A stretch of DNA of 30,042 nt from RGIG3009 sp964490085 (GTDB lineage Bacteria > Bacillota > Clostridia > Oscillospirales > Acutalibacteraceae): the NCBI GenBank assembly GCA_964490085.1, contig CAZBAO010000007.1, positions 1 through 30,042 on the forward strand, written 5' to 3'. Both the position numbers and the translations under genes were made by a program. The notes under the pieces are model-generated. The model was not told the origin of the DNA. It saw only the letters and a list, made by a program, of their open reading frames with translations, and made no database searches. Positions 22,245-29,527 of the stretch are shown here, in pieces. Numbering within the stretch: position 1 is the stretch's first letter; each line of letters starts with the position of its first letter.

Positions 22245-23450
22245 ATGAAATATATTGTTTTGTTGTGTGACGGTATGGCTGACCGTCCGTTTGCGGAACT
22301 GCAGGGAAAAACGCCGATGCAGCTCGCACACAAGCCGCATATGGATGCGTTGGCGGCCGTGTCTGAGGTGGGAATGGTAAAGACCGTTCCGGACGGCATG
22401 TCGCCTGGCAGTGATGTTGCCAATTTATCGGTGCTTGGATATCGCCCCAAAGAGTGTTATACCGGCCGTTCGCCGTTGGAAGCAGCCAACATCGGTATTG
22501 AGCTCGGTGATGACGATATTGCCTTTCGGTGCAATCTGGTAACCTTGTCAGACGCAAAAATATATGAAGATAAGACGATGGACGACTACTGTGCAGGTGA
22601 TATTCATACCGCTGAGGCAGATGAGATCATTCGCACTGTGCAGGAGGCGTTCGGGGGCGGTGAATTTGATTTTTACACCGGTACGGCATACCGCCATTGC
22701 TTGGTATGGCACGGCGGCAAGACAAAGCTCGGTACGCTGACACCGCCGCACGATATTTCCGGTAAGGTTATCGGTGAACATCTGCCGTCGGCACCCGAAG
22801 CACAACCGCTGTATGAAATGATGCGCCGTAGCACGGAGTTGCTGAAGGATCACCCCGTCAATGTTCGCCGTCGCGAAAAAGGACTGAATCCTGCAAATGC
22901 GATCTGGCTGTGGGGGTACGGTAAACGCCCGCAATTACAGCGGTTTGAGGAGCGATTCGGTGTCAAAGGCGCGATGGTCTCCGCAGTTGATTTGCTTAAG
23001 GGGATCGCACGCTTATCCGAAATGCAGGTATGTGAGGTCGAAGGCGCGACCGGCTATTTGGACACAAACTTTACCGGTAAGATGGAAGCGGCATTTGAGG
23101 CGCTTAAGACCAACGATCTGGTGTATATTCACGTGGAAGCACCGGACGAGTGCGGACACCGTGGCGAGCCGCAGAACAAGGTCAAAGCCATTGAGGAGAT
23201 CGACCGCCAGATCTTAGGGCCGATCCTCGAAAAGGTGAAAGCGCTTGATGAGGTGTCGATCATGATCTTACCGGATCATCCGACTCCGCTTTGCATTCGT
23301 ACGCATTCTTCCGAACCGGTTCCGTACCTGCTGTATCGCAGTAATGCGAAGCGGGACAGCGGCGTGACCTGCTTTACGGAAGAAACGGCGGCAGCAACCG
23401 GTAATACGGTTGACGAAGGCTCGGATATGATGCGCAAACTGTTGCAATAA
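22245..23450 (+). CDS. apgM: Cofactor-independent phosphoglycerate mutase, archaeal type
   Basis: This 401-residue alkaline-phosphatase-superfamily enzyme interconverts 3- and 2-phosphoglycerate in glycolysis. Signatures are MKYIVLLCDGMADRP (D9), MSPGSDVANLSVLGY (catalytic S56 followed by D57), HVEAPDECGHRGEPQNKVKAIEEID (the late Asp/His metal region) and ILPDHPTPLCIRTHSSEPVPYL. Length fits ApgM (~400 residues), not GpmI (~510). Some clostridial members are annotated as homoserine kinase-like because of misnamed relatives. The ribosome site GAGGTGA precedes ATG 22245. It has its own promoter and terminator. Confidence 0.94.
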   Translation: MKYIVLLCDGMADRPFAELQGKTPMQLAHKPHMDALAAVSEVGMVKTVPDGMSPGSDVANLSVLGYRPKECYTGRSPLEAANIGIELGDDDIAFRCNLVTLSDAKIYEDKTMDDYCAGDIHTAEADEIIRTVQEAFGGGEFDFYTGTAYRHCLVWHGGKTKLGTLTPPHDISGKVIGEHLPSAPEAQPLYEMMRRSTELLKDHPVNVRRREKGLNPANAIWLWGYGKRPQLQRFEERFGVKGAMVSAVDLLKGIARLSEMQVCEVEGATGYLDTNFTGKMEAAFEALKTNDLVYIHVEAPDECGHRGEPQNKVKAIEEIDRQILGPILEKVKALDEVSIMILPDHPTPLCIRTHSSEPVPYLLYRSNAKRDSGVTCFTEETAAATGNTVDEGSDMMRKLLQ

Positions 23451-23464
23451 TTGATTGATACATA

Positions 23465-23499
23465 AAAAGAAACGGTCGGATTCTCCGACCGTTTCTTTT
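23465..23499 (+). terminator. Rho-independent terminator of apgM
   Basis: A perfect 16-bp stem (23465-23480 with 23484-23499) with a TTC loop ends in TTTT, 14 bases after the apgM stop. It marks the left edge of the mobile remnant. Confidence 0.88.
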
Positions 23500-23566
23500 C
23501 TTATAAAGTTTTCTAGGCCTTGGGGAAAGAACGAGACTCTCTGTCTCACGATATCAAATCCTTTAA

Positions 23567-23761
23567 AGCCGTTTTTGTGATTATGTGTTGTCATTTGACA
23601 CAGTATTAGGAATTATTGAGCGCTTCTGTGAGGTAGAGAGCTTAGATTCCATTGTTGCAGATATCGAGGAAACCTTCGGCGTGCCGATCAACAAGGGGAA
23701 TATCCGGCAGAAAAAAGCAGCGGGCATTTACAAAACCAAAGTACAAGCCATTCGCACGTAG
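23567..23761 (+). pseudogene. Orphan coding fragment, no good start
   Basis: The frame is open from just after a TAA at 23564 to a TAG at 23759-23761. It encodes a balanced sequence including VLGIIERFCEVESLDSIVA and GVPINKGNIRQKKAAGIY, which looks like real protein. No ATG is present; GTG 23585 would give 58 residues but lacks a ribosome site. Its last 34 bases overlap the convergent minus-strand gene. I do not recognise the family. It is most simply the 3' end of a gene whose 5' part was lost when the neighbouring remnant formed. Confidence 0.45.
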
Positions 23762-23964
23762 CTCGCTACCGCCTGTGCGCTCTCATCGTCCTTATTTTCC
23801 TCGTATGTGCTCTGCATCTTACCCAGCTCGTCCGTTGTGATACCGAGTAACAGTGCAATGCGTGAAAGGTTCAACGGCTTGCCAAGTGCCTGAGCGTGCG
23901 CCCTCGCTTCGTTTACAGCAACCGCGACCTCGTCCACATCAATGATACGCTTTTCCAACCTCAC
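23728..23964 (-). CDS. Small phage-like protein, probably truncated
   Basis: This 78-residue protein includes LNLSRIALLLGITTDELGKM, an HTH-like segment that resembles the start of small phage packaging (terminase small subunit-like) proteins; this likeness is weak. The C-terminus ends abruptly in SYVRMACTLVL where it overlaps the fragment on the other strand, so it may be cut short. The start is GTG 23964 with only AAGG nearby. A promoter-like pair TTGACA/TATAAT lies upstream (23993-24023). Confidence 0.45.
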   Translation of the reverse strand: MRLEKRIIDVDEVAVAVNEARAHAQALGKPLNLSRIALLLGITTDELGKMQSTYEENKDDESAQAVASYVRMACTLVL

Positions 23965-23992
23965 AGCACCCGCCTTTCATAATTACGCGCGT

Positions 23993-24023
23993 ATTATAGA
24001 ACAAACCAAAAGTGAATTGTCAA
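23993..24023 (-). promoter_or_regulatory. Promoter-like pair for the small phage-like gene
   Basis: On the minus strand consensus TTGACA (24018-24023) and consensus TATAAT (23993-23998) are 19 bases apart, two more than ideal. Confidence 0.45.
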
Positions 24024-24050
24024 GTGTTACGGCAGTGTTATACACTAAAA

Positions 24051-24078
24051 GAAAAAAGCCGCCCAAAACGGACGGCTT
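24051..24078 (-). terminator. Terminator of the RHH gene
   Basis: CGGCTT (24073-24078) pairs with AAGCCG (24056-24061), with an inner CC/GG pair across one mismatch. On the minus strand it is followed by TTTTTT (24052-24057), 14 bases after the RHH stop. Confidence 0.65.
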
Positions 24079-24091
24079 GAAAATACTCTAT

Positions 24092-24277
24092 TTACTTTGC
24101 ATTATCTCTGTTTGTTGTTTCATCAATGGCACGGTTGATAAACCCATTAAGACTTTCACCGTTTGCCTCAGCGTGTGCTTGCATCTCTGCCTTTTTCCCC
24201 TTTGGTACAATAAGATTGATACGGTCATACGCTTTGGCTATGTATTTATTTTGAGCCGCAGTATGTGCCTTGCCCAT
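24092..24277 (-). CDS. Ribbon-helix-helix (Arc-like) DNA-binding protein
   Basis: This 61-residue protein contains YDRINLIVPKGKKAEMQAHA followed by NGESLNGFINRAIDETTNRD. This is the beta-strand, helix, helix order of small Arc/RHH repressors common in clostridial prophages and integrative elements. Such proteins dimerise through the strand and bind short inverted sites. The ribosome site GAGGTGAT lies just before ATG 24277, and it has a promoter (24298-24327) and terminator of its own. It looks intact, unlike most of its surroundings. Three copies of a GTTGCGTAA motif sit in the divergent control region and are the natural candidates for its operators. Confidence 0.8.
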   Translation of the reverse strand: MGKAHTAAQNKYIAKAYDRINLIVPKGKKAEMQAHAEANGESLNGFINRAIDETTNRDNAK

Positions 24278-24297
24278 ATTATCACCTCTTTTGTCGT

Positions 24298-24327
24298 ATT
24301 ATAGCACAACCGTGTATCGTTACGCAA
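24298..24327 (-). promoter_or_regulatory. Predicted promoter of the RHH gene
   Basis: On the minus strand TTGCGT (24322-24327) and consensus TATAAT (24298-24303) are 18 bases apart. The -35 box lies inside the first GTTGCGTAAC operator-like site. Confidence 0.6.
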
Positions 24328-24395
24328 CTATCAAAATGCACAAAATCGTTGCGTAATGTTTGTGCAGTATTCCGTCTTGAAAATCGTTGCGTAAC
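24319..24395. promoter_or_regulatory. Three GTTGCGTAA sites, candidate RHH operators
   Basis: GTTGCGTAAC occurs inverted at 24319-24328, as GTTGCGTAAT at 24348-24357 and again exactly at 24386-24395. The third lies in a perfect palindrome, AAATCGTT-GCGT-AACGATTT (24381-24400). Site 1 covers the -35 of the RHH promoter and site 3 fills the spacer of the opposite promoter. Bound protein would therefore block both directions. Assignment to the RHH protein is inference. Confidence 0.65.
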
Positions 24396-24405
24396 GATTT
24401 ATAAT
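24377..24405 (+). promoter_or_regulatory. Predicted promoter toward the small plus-strand ORFs
   Basis: TTGAAA (24377-24382) and consensus TATAAT (24400-24405) are exactly 17 bases apart. The spacer is almost wholly the operator-like palindrome. Confidence 0.7.
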
Positions 24406-24452
24406 GAACTTGTAAGGCAGGGCACGAGCCCTTACAGAAAGGAGAGAGGTGA

Positions 24453-24587
24453 ATGGAAAACGGTATGACCAACGCGGAGTTCAATGCTTTTTTAGAAACG
24501 CTGGCACGGCTCGTCGAGAGTAAGGCGAAAACGCCCGAAGAAGCGGCAGAGTTAATCCGTGAAGCGAAAGCGGCGAAACCCGAATAA
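24453..24587 (+). CDS. 44-residue hypothetical peptide
   Basis: This small ORF follows a strong ribosome site (GGAGAGAGGTGA) and a good promoter. It encodes MENGMTNAEFNAFLETLARL and then an Ala/Glu/Lys-rich helical tail ending AAKPE. No cysteine, signal or membrane segment is present. Its placement opposite the RHH gene under a shared operator suggests coregulation. I do not recognise the family. Confidence 0.55.
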   Translation: MENGMTNAEFNAFLETLARLVESKAKTPEEAAELIREAKAAKPE

Positions 24588-24591
24588 AAAA

Positions 24592-24667
24592 AGAGTAGCG
24601 TACCAGACCAAGGCAACCGCTACTCTACACCAAAAGGCGAGTGGGGAGTCTTACCCCCACCGCCTTG
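24592..24667. other. Two tandem stem-loops after the 44-residue ORF
   Basis: AGAGTAGCG (24592-24600) pairs with CGCTACTCT (24618-24626). Then AAGGCG and TGGGG (24634-24646) pair with CCCCCA and CGCCTT (24654-24667) with small mismatches. The first has an A run on its left and would terminate best on the minus strand. The second has no T tract. They could be a 3' stability element or a folded element end. Confidence 0.45.
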
Positions 24668-24708
24668 ATTATAGCATAGACTAAAATATAAATCAAGGAG
24701 AAAATGAA

Positions 24709-24807
24709 ATGAAACACATCTACGTTGTAATCAACCGCACCGAAAACGGCAAAAACTTCGCTACGGCGGGCACGATCCGGCACCGGCAATGCATTGTCAT
24801 ACGATAA
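24709..24807 (+). pseudogene. Truncated small gene, broken after about 24 codons
   Basis: AAGGAG at 24695-24700 precedes ATG 24709. The reading MKHIYVVINRTENGKNFATA looks like the N-terminus of a small phage or element protein. From about 24780 the sequence becomes the antisense of the minus-strand fragment, and the frame ends at TAA 24805-24807. The native C-terminus is therefore missing. The family is not known to me. Confidence 0.5.
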
Positions 24808-24971
24808 ATGGCACACTTGACATCGCGCACACGCTCTGCTCTTTCATCCAATCCGAGATCTCTCAATTCCGTTTCATAATCAAACAGCTCGCGCCCTTTC
24901 TTATACAACACAGGCATAAGGCGCATCATCTCCTTCATCCAGTACGCGTGTTCGTCGTGGCCTTTCATCAT
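24781..24971 (-). pseudogene. Inverted fragment of a small phage-like gene
   Basis: The minus-strand frame reads MMKGHDEHAYWMKEMMRLMP, then YETELRDLGLDERAERVRDVKCAIYRMT, a convincing helical small protein. It has no ribosome site: the Met pair sits exactly at the junction with the plus-strand polyvalent gene. At its other end it continues as antisense of the truncated gene at 24709. It appears to be an internal piece placed here in inverted orientation. The function is unknown. Confidence 0.45.
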
Positions 24972-27558
24972 GACGTTAATGCTTTACCTACGATCTGTCA
25001 CGAACTCGGACAAAACGGTGTGATCCTCGACGGCGAGACGATCTACGATGCCAGCGAGTATGTGCAACAGGCACAAGCGAGCGGAACTGCGCCCCAAATT
25101 GGGGCACAAGGTGTTGCTTCTGCGGCGGACGGCTTTTCGGACATTGACTATTCGGCTCTTGAAAAGTATGACCAAAGGACATATACTAATCGTGGATGGG
25201 TTGTGGTCAATAAGGTTCTTACCGGAAAAGAATTAAAAAAATTCAACTCGCAGTGGACGGATGCTCAGAAACATAAGTTCAAGTATCCTAAATCCTCCAA
25301 TGGAAATATCATTATTACCGTTGGGGATACGTATGCTTCAGCGGATACTTTGGTATACACCAACGGGACATTTGAGAATCCCATTATTACCAAAGTTGTG
25401 AAAATCGTTCCGAAGGATCCGTCTGACGTTTCATATTTGCGCGAAGAAATTGTAATGGGAGAGGACAGTGGAAATGAGTATATTTGGGCAATTGTTAAAA
25501 GTCTTGCAGGAGAAGAATCTTTCATTTTCTATACACCTCAAGATTTTGGAACCTATAGCGAACTTACAAACGCAAAAACAGAAAGACAAGGCTTGCAAAA
25601 TAGCAACGGAGATTCTGATGGCGAACCTTCCGGAGGAGGAAACGGTGCGCCGCATCTTGGCGAAAATCAAGGAGCTGTAAACAATTCAACAGATACAATC
25701 AGTAGCCTGCCGCCCTCTGATGGCGGAACGGGTAGCTTTGCTGATGCCAAAAATCCGACCGTTGATGGTGACTTGGGAATTATCGGCGTTCGTGCTTCAA
25801 CGCTTGATCGTGCCTTTATGGATATGAGCGAAGAAGAGCGCTCGTCGCTGATCGCGGCGTTTGAGAAAAACACCGGAACGCGTGTGGTGTTCGATGAGAC
25901 GATAGGTGCTGACGGTAAATACGAAAACGGCGTGATCTACGTCAATCCGAACACCGCCACACCCATGACGGTCATTAAGCACGAGCTGACGCATTACCTT
26001 GAGAAGAGCGGATCGTACAATGACTTTATGAATTTTGTTTTCGGCAGTCAAGCGTTTGCTGAGTGGTTGAGATCAAAGGGGCAAACGCAGTCCGAAATGC
26101 GGAAAGAGATTATCGACCGTTATGCTGCCGCAGGAAAACCGCTCGGCCAACACGGTGTTGATGCCGGCTTTGAGGCAAACCAAGAGATACTCGCGAACTT
26201 CGTCGGTGAGAAGCTGTTCCGCGACGTTAACGCTCTTGCTGAATTAGCGCAGAAAAACCGCAAATGGTATCAAGTCCTTTGGGATTTCGTAAAGGGGCTT
26301 TTCACCAAGTATCAAGGTACGCCCATTGAAAGAGAATTGCGGAAGATGGAGCAGATGTTTGCCAAGGCTGTTCAACAGAAACGGAGTGATAGCACGGCAG
26401 ACGACACAGGAAGCAAATATCTCATAACTGAAGACGGAAGTAAAGTGGATATATCTAAATTAACCGAAGCAAACGTCCGTGAAATGCTACAAAATGCGGC
26501 CGATGGAATATATTACGATAATTCATATATCCCTCTGCGTAGGAATACACCTGTTGCACTTATCGAAGCGGCACGGAGTAGAGGGGATATTATCGAAAAT
26601 CTTCCCGTAATTATGAGCGTGAAAAAAGCACGACAAGCTATGGAAATTGGTGAAGCAGAGGGAGAGACGGATAGACCGCACAATCTTTCCGAGGATGATA
26701 TGATAGCCATTGTAAAGGCTATGGATGAACCGGAACACATAGTGTTTCAAGGTTCAAACGAACGGTATATAGAAATCGTTAGGTATCGCACAGGGAAAGG
26801 TGGTGTTGCTATTGCGGTGATAGAGATCGGCGAAAATAAGATGCCCCATATCTTAACGGCTATAAAGAGGGCACTTTTCAAGTGCTGGTAACCTCTTATT
26901 CACCAGATAGTTACAGCGAGATTCGCGATATACTTAATAACAAAAACAATGTGGTTTTGCCGTATGAAAAAAAGGGAGATTCGCAAAGAACTTCCAGTCG
27001 GCAAGGACCTTCGGTATTGAACGAATCACCCTTCTTTGACCCCATTAAACCACAAAACGGTGATGGTGTCAATACCCAGTATACGCAGGATGGCGCAAAA
27101 TATTCCGTACCACCTGTTTTGGAAGCGGAAGAAACGGTGGAGCGCCAGGGCGTTGTACCGGAATATACGGCACAAACCGGTATGGAGCAGTTCACCGATG
27201 AGCAGCTGCGTGAGGAACTGCGTCGGCGGAATCCAAAGGCAAACCCGCTCGACATTGCACAGCTAACGCCCGAAGATGCCGACACTACGCCGGAGCTTGG
27301 CAAGAGCACGGTGAGGAACCGCAAGGGTGACGGCGAGAGTGCGTTCGCGGGGAGTTTACAGGGTGCGGATATCTTTGACGATCGGCTCAAAGAGCTTGCG
27401 GCGACGGATAATAAGATCAGCCGCTATGACCGTATCGCGAACAAGGAAACGATGGACGCGGCGAACAAGGCGCTGAATGAGGGCGGCGCGGCGTATGCTC
27501 GTGCTTGGGAGCATAAGAATTCCAACACCTTCACGGCTGAAGACGTGGCGGTTGGTTC
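24972..27558 (+). pseudogene. Phage/ICE polyvalent-protein remnant with zincin motif and nuclease-like domain, frameshifted
   Basis: Recognisable protein begins at NALPTICHELGQNGVILDGE just after the strand-switch junction, with no start codon of its own. In order: a domain around GWVVVNKVLTGKELKKFNSQ with a beta-rich stretch (to about 25550), a Gly/Ser-rich linker, a zincin motif VIKHELTHYLE (HELTH at 25980-25994) with a downstream EANQEILANFVGE helix, then a module with VFQGSNERYIEIVRYRTG that resembles phage Barnase/EndoU/RelE-like nucleases. Near 26835 the frame slips by -1: the continuation APYLNGYKEGTFQVLVTSYS lies in another frame and runs to about 27555. The 3' end is cut off at the hydrogenase terminator. 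Large multi-domain proteins of this kind occur in phages and integrative elements. Clearly non-functional as assembled. Confidence 0.65.
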
Positions 27559-27600
27559 GAAAAAACGCGCCGGTACCGAATGGTACCGGCGCGTTTTTTC
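27559..27600 (-). terminator. Rho-independent terminator of the hydrogenase operon
   Basis: A perfect 19-bp stem (27559-27577 with 27582-27600) with loop GAAT lies eight bases after the hydA stop on the minus strand. The A6/T6 ends serve both strands. It marks the right edge of the mobile remnant. Confidence 0.92.
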
Positions 27601-27608
27601 TTTCGGTC

Positions 27609-29509
27609 TTATTTGAACTTTTTACGAGCCACATAGGTGGTGTGCAGGCAGTGATGCGCTTTGTGACCGCCGATACCGTCGTCAAAGAACTCCTCGTAGA
27701 GCTTCTTGATGACCGGAGATTCGTGGGACTTGCGCAGTGTCATTGCCTCGTCCTGATCGTACAGGGCTTTTGCACGCAGAGCCTTCAGATCAGTGAAGTT
27801 ACGAACAGAAGCGGGCTGGATGGGCTGACCGCCGCCGTTGACACAGCCGCCGGGGCAGCACATGATCTCAACGAAATGCCANNNNNNNNNNNNNNNNNNN
27901 NNNNNNNNNNNNNNNNNNNNNNNNNNNNNNNNNNNNNNNNNNNNNNNNNNNNNNNNNNNNNNNNNNNNNNNNNNNNNNNNNGACCGCCGCCGTTGACACA
28001 GCCGCCGGGGCAGCACATGATCTCAACGAAATGCCAAGGAGCCGTACCGCTCTTGATCTGATCCATAATGTAGTTCGCGTTGGCGATACCGCTCGCGACG
28101 GCAACCTTCACTTCCATGCCGGCAATGTTGTAGGTAGCCTCTTTCAGACCGTTGGTGCCGCGGACCTCGTGGAACTCAACTTCCTTGTTGTCCTTCTCGG
28201 TTAACCAGTCATTTGCAGTACGCAGAGCAGCCTCCATAACGCCGCCGGTCGCACCGAAGATAACGGCAGCGCCGGTATCCTCGCCCAAAGGCGCGTCAAA
28301 CTCCTCGTTGGGGAGCAGATCAAACTTGATACCCGCGCGGTCGATCATACGAGCCAACTCGCGGGTGGTGATAACGTGATCGATGTCCGCCACACCGGCA
28401 GCATTCTGATCGTCACGGCCACACTCGAATTTTTTCGCCGTACAGGGCATGACAGATACGTTGACGATATCCTTAGGATCAATGCCCATCTTCTGAGCGT
28501 AGTAGGTCTTAATGACCGCACCGCTCATCTGCTGAGGCGATTTGCAGGAAGACAGATGATCCAACTGATCCGGATAATAGTACTCCGCAAACTTGACCCA
28601 GCCGGGGGAGCAGGAGGTGATCATCGGCAGAACGCCCTTGTTCTGTACACGCTGTACGAACTCGTTGGCTTCCTCAACAATGGTCAAATCAGCGCCGAAG
28701 TTGGTGTCAAACACCTTATCAAAACCCAGACGGCGCAGTGCCGCGACCATTTTGCCTTCCACGTTGGTGCCGACAGGCATACCGAACGCTTCGCCCAAGG
28801 TCGCACGAATGGAGGGAGCCGTGGTCACGACCACGTGCTTGGTCGGATCCGCCAACGCTTCCCAAACGGGCGTGGTGCTGTCGGTGTCGACGAGAGCGCC
28901 GGTGGGGCAGACGGCAACGCACTGACCGCAGGATACGCAAGGCACGTCGCCGAGCGGCTTATCGAATGCACAAGCAATGTGCGTGTCGATACCGCGATCG
29001 TTCGCGCCGATGACCGATACGTACTGCTGGCGGCAGACAGCTACGCAGCGGCGGCACAGGATACATTTGTTGTTGTCGCGTACAAGGTGAGCGGTGGACT
29101 TATCCAGCTCGTACACCGGACGGTCACCGTCAAATTTGCCGCTGTCCTCAACGCCGTAATCCTTGCACATCTTCTGCAGCTCGCAGTTGGTGGAGCGTTC
29201 GCAGGACAAGCATTTCTTTTCGTGGGTAGAGAGGATCAGCTCCAACGTGGTCTTGCGGGCTTTCTGCACGCGAGCCGTGTTGGTCTGGATCTCCATACCT
29301 TCCGCAACCGGATACACGCAAGCGGTAACCAGACCGCGAGCACCGGTGGCTTCTACCACGCAGATACGGCAAGCGCCGATCTCGTTGATATCCTTCAAAT
29401 AGCACAGGGTGGGAATCTCCACACCGGCTTGACGGGCGGCCTCCAGAATGGTGGAACCCTTGGGGACGCTAACGGCAATGCCGTTTACTTTTACATTTAC
29501 CATTTCCAT
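27609..29509 (-). CDS. hydA: [FeFe] hydrogenase catalytic subunit (HndD/HydA type), interrupted by an assembly gap
   Basis: This enzyme reduces protons to H2, or oxidises H2, and works with NuoF/NuoE-like subunits. Numbered from ATG 29509 (AAGGAG upstream): [2Fe-2S] domain C36, C47, C50, C64; His-ligated [4Fe-4S] H96, C100, C103, C109; two ferredoxin clusters C149-C159 and C191-C201; H-cluster motifs TSCSPGW (298-304), MPCTAKKFE (354-362) and EIMCCPGGCVNGGGQP. A small-subunit-like C-terminal domain follows (HHCLHTTYV). The coordinates include 100 N and a duplicated 55-base flank; without them the gene is 1746 bases, exactly 582 codons. GTG 29518 is too near the ribosome site. The gene follows the NuoF-like gene with an 18-base gap. 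Confidence 0.95.
27827..28036. other. Scaffold gap flanked by an exact 55-base duplication
   Basis: Positions 27882-27981 are 100 N. The 55 bases before it (27827-27881) are identical to the 55 after it (27982-28036). Both encode the third H-cluster motif, which a hydrogenase has only once. The simplest reading is two contigs that overlap by 55 bases but were joined with a fixed-size gap. Confidence 0.95.
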
Positions 29510-29527
29510 GACAGGCACACTCCTTCC

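Noticed and set aside
23268..23594. 108-codon minus-strand frame at the end of apgM
   Set aside because: It crosses the apgM terminator and is mostly antisense to apgM.
24789..24971. Native N-terminus of the polyvalent protein
   Set aside because: This part is the antisense of a convincing minus-strand fragment, so the open frame is accidental.
26825..26845. Programmed -1 ribosomal frameshift
   Set aside because: No slippery heptamer in phase and no clear downstream stem; the element is decayed in other ways.
27609..28016. Separate small gene downstream of the gap
   Set aside because: It is the C-terminal end of hydA, split by the false gap.
27827..28036. Biological direct repeat or duplicated hydrogenase motif
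   Set aside because: Exact 55-base identity flanking a 100-N run fits an assembly overlap, and merging restores a normal gene.
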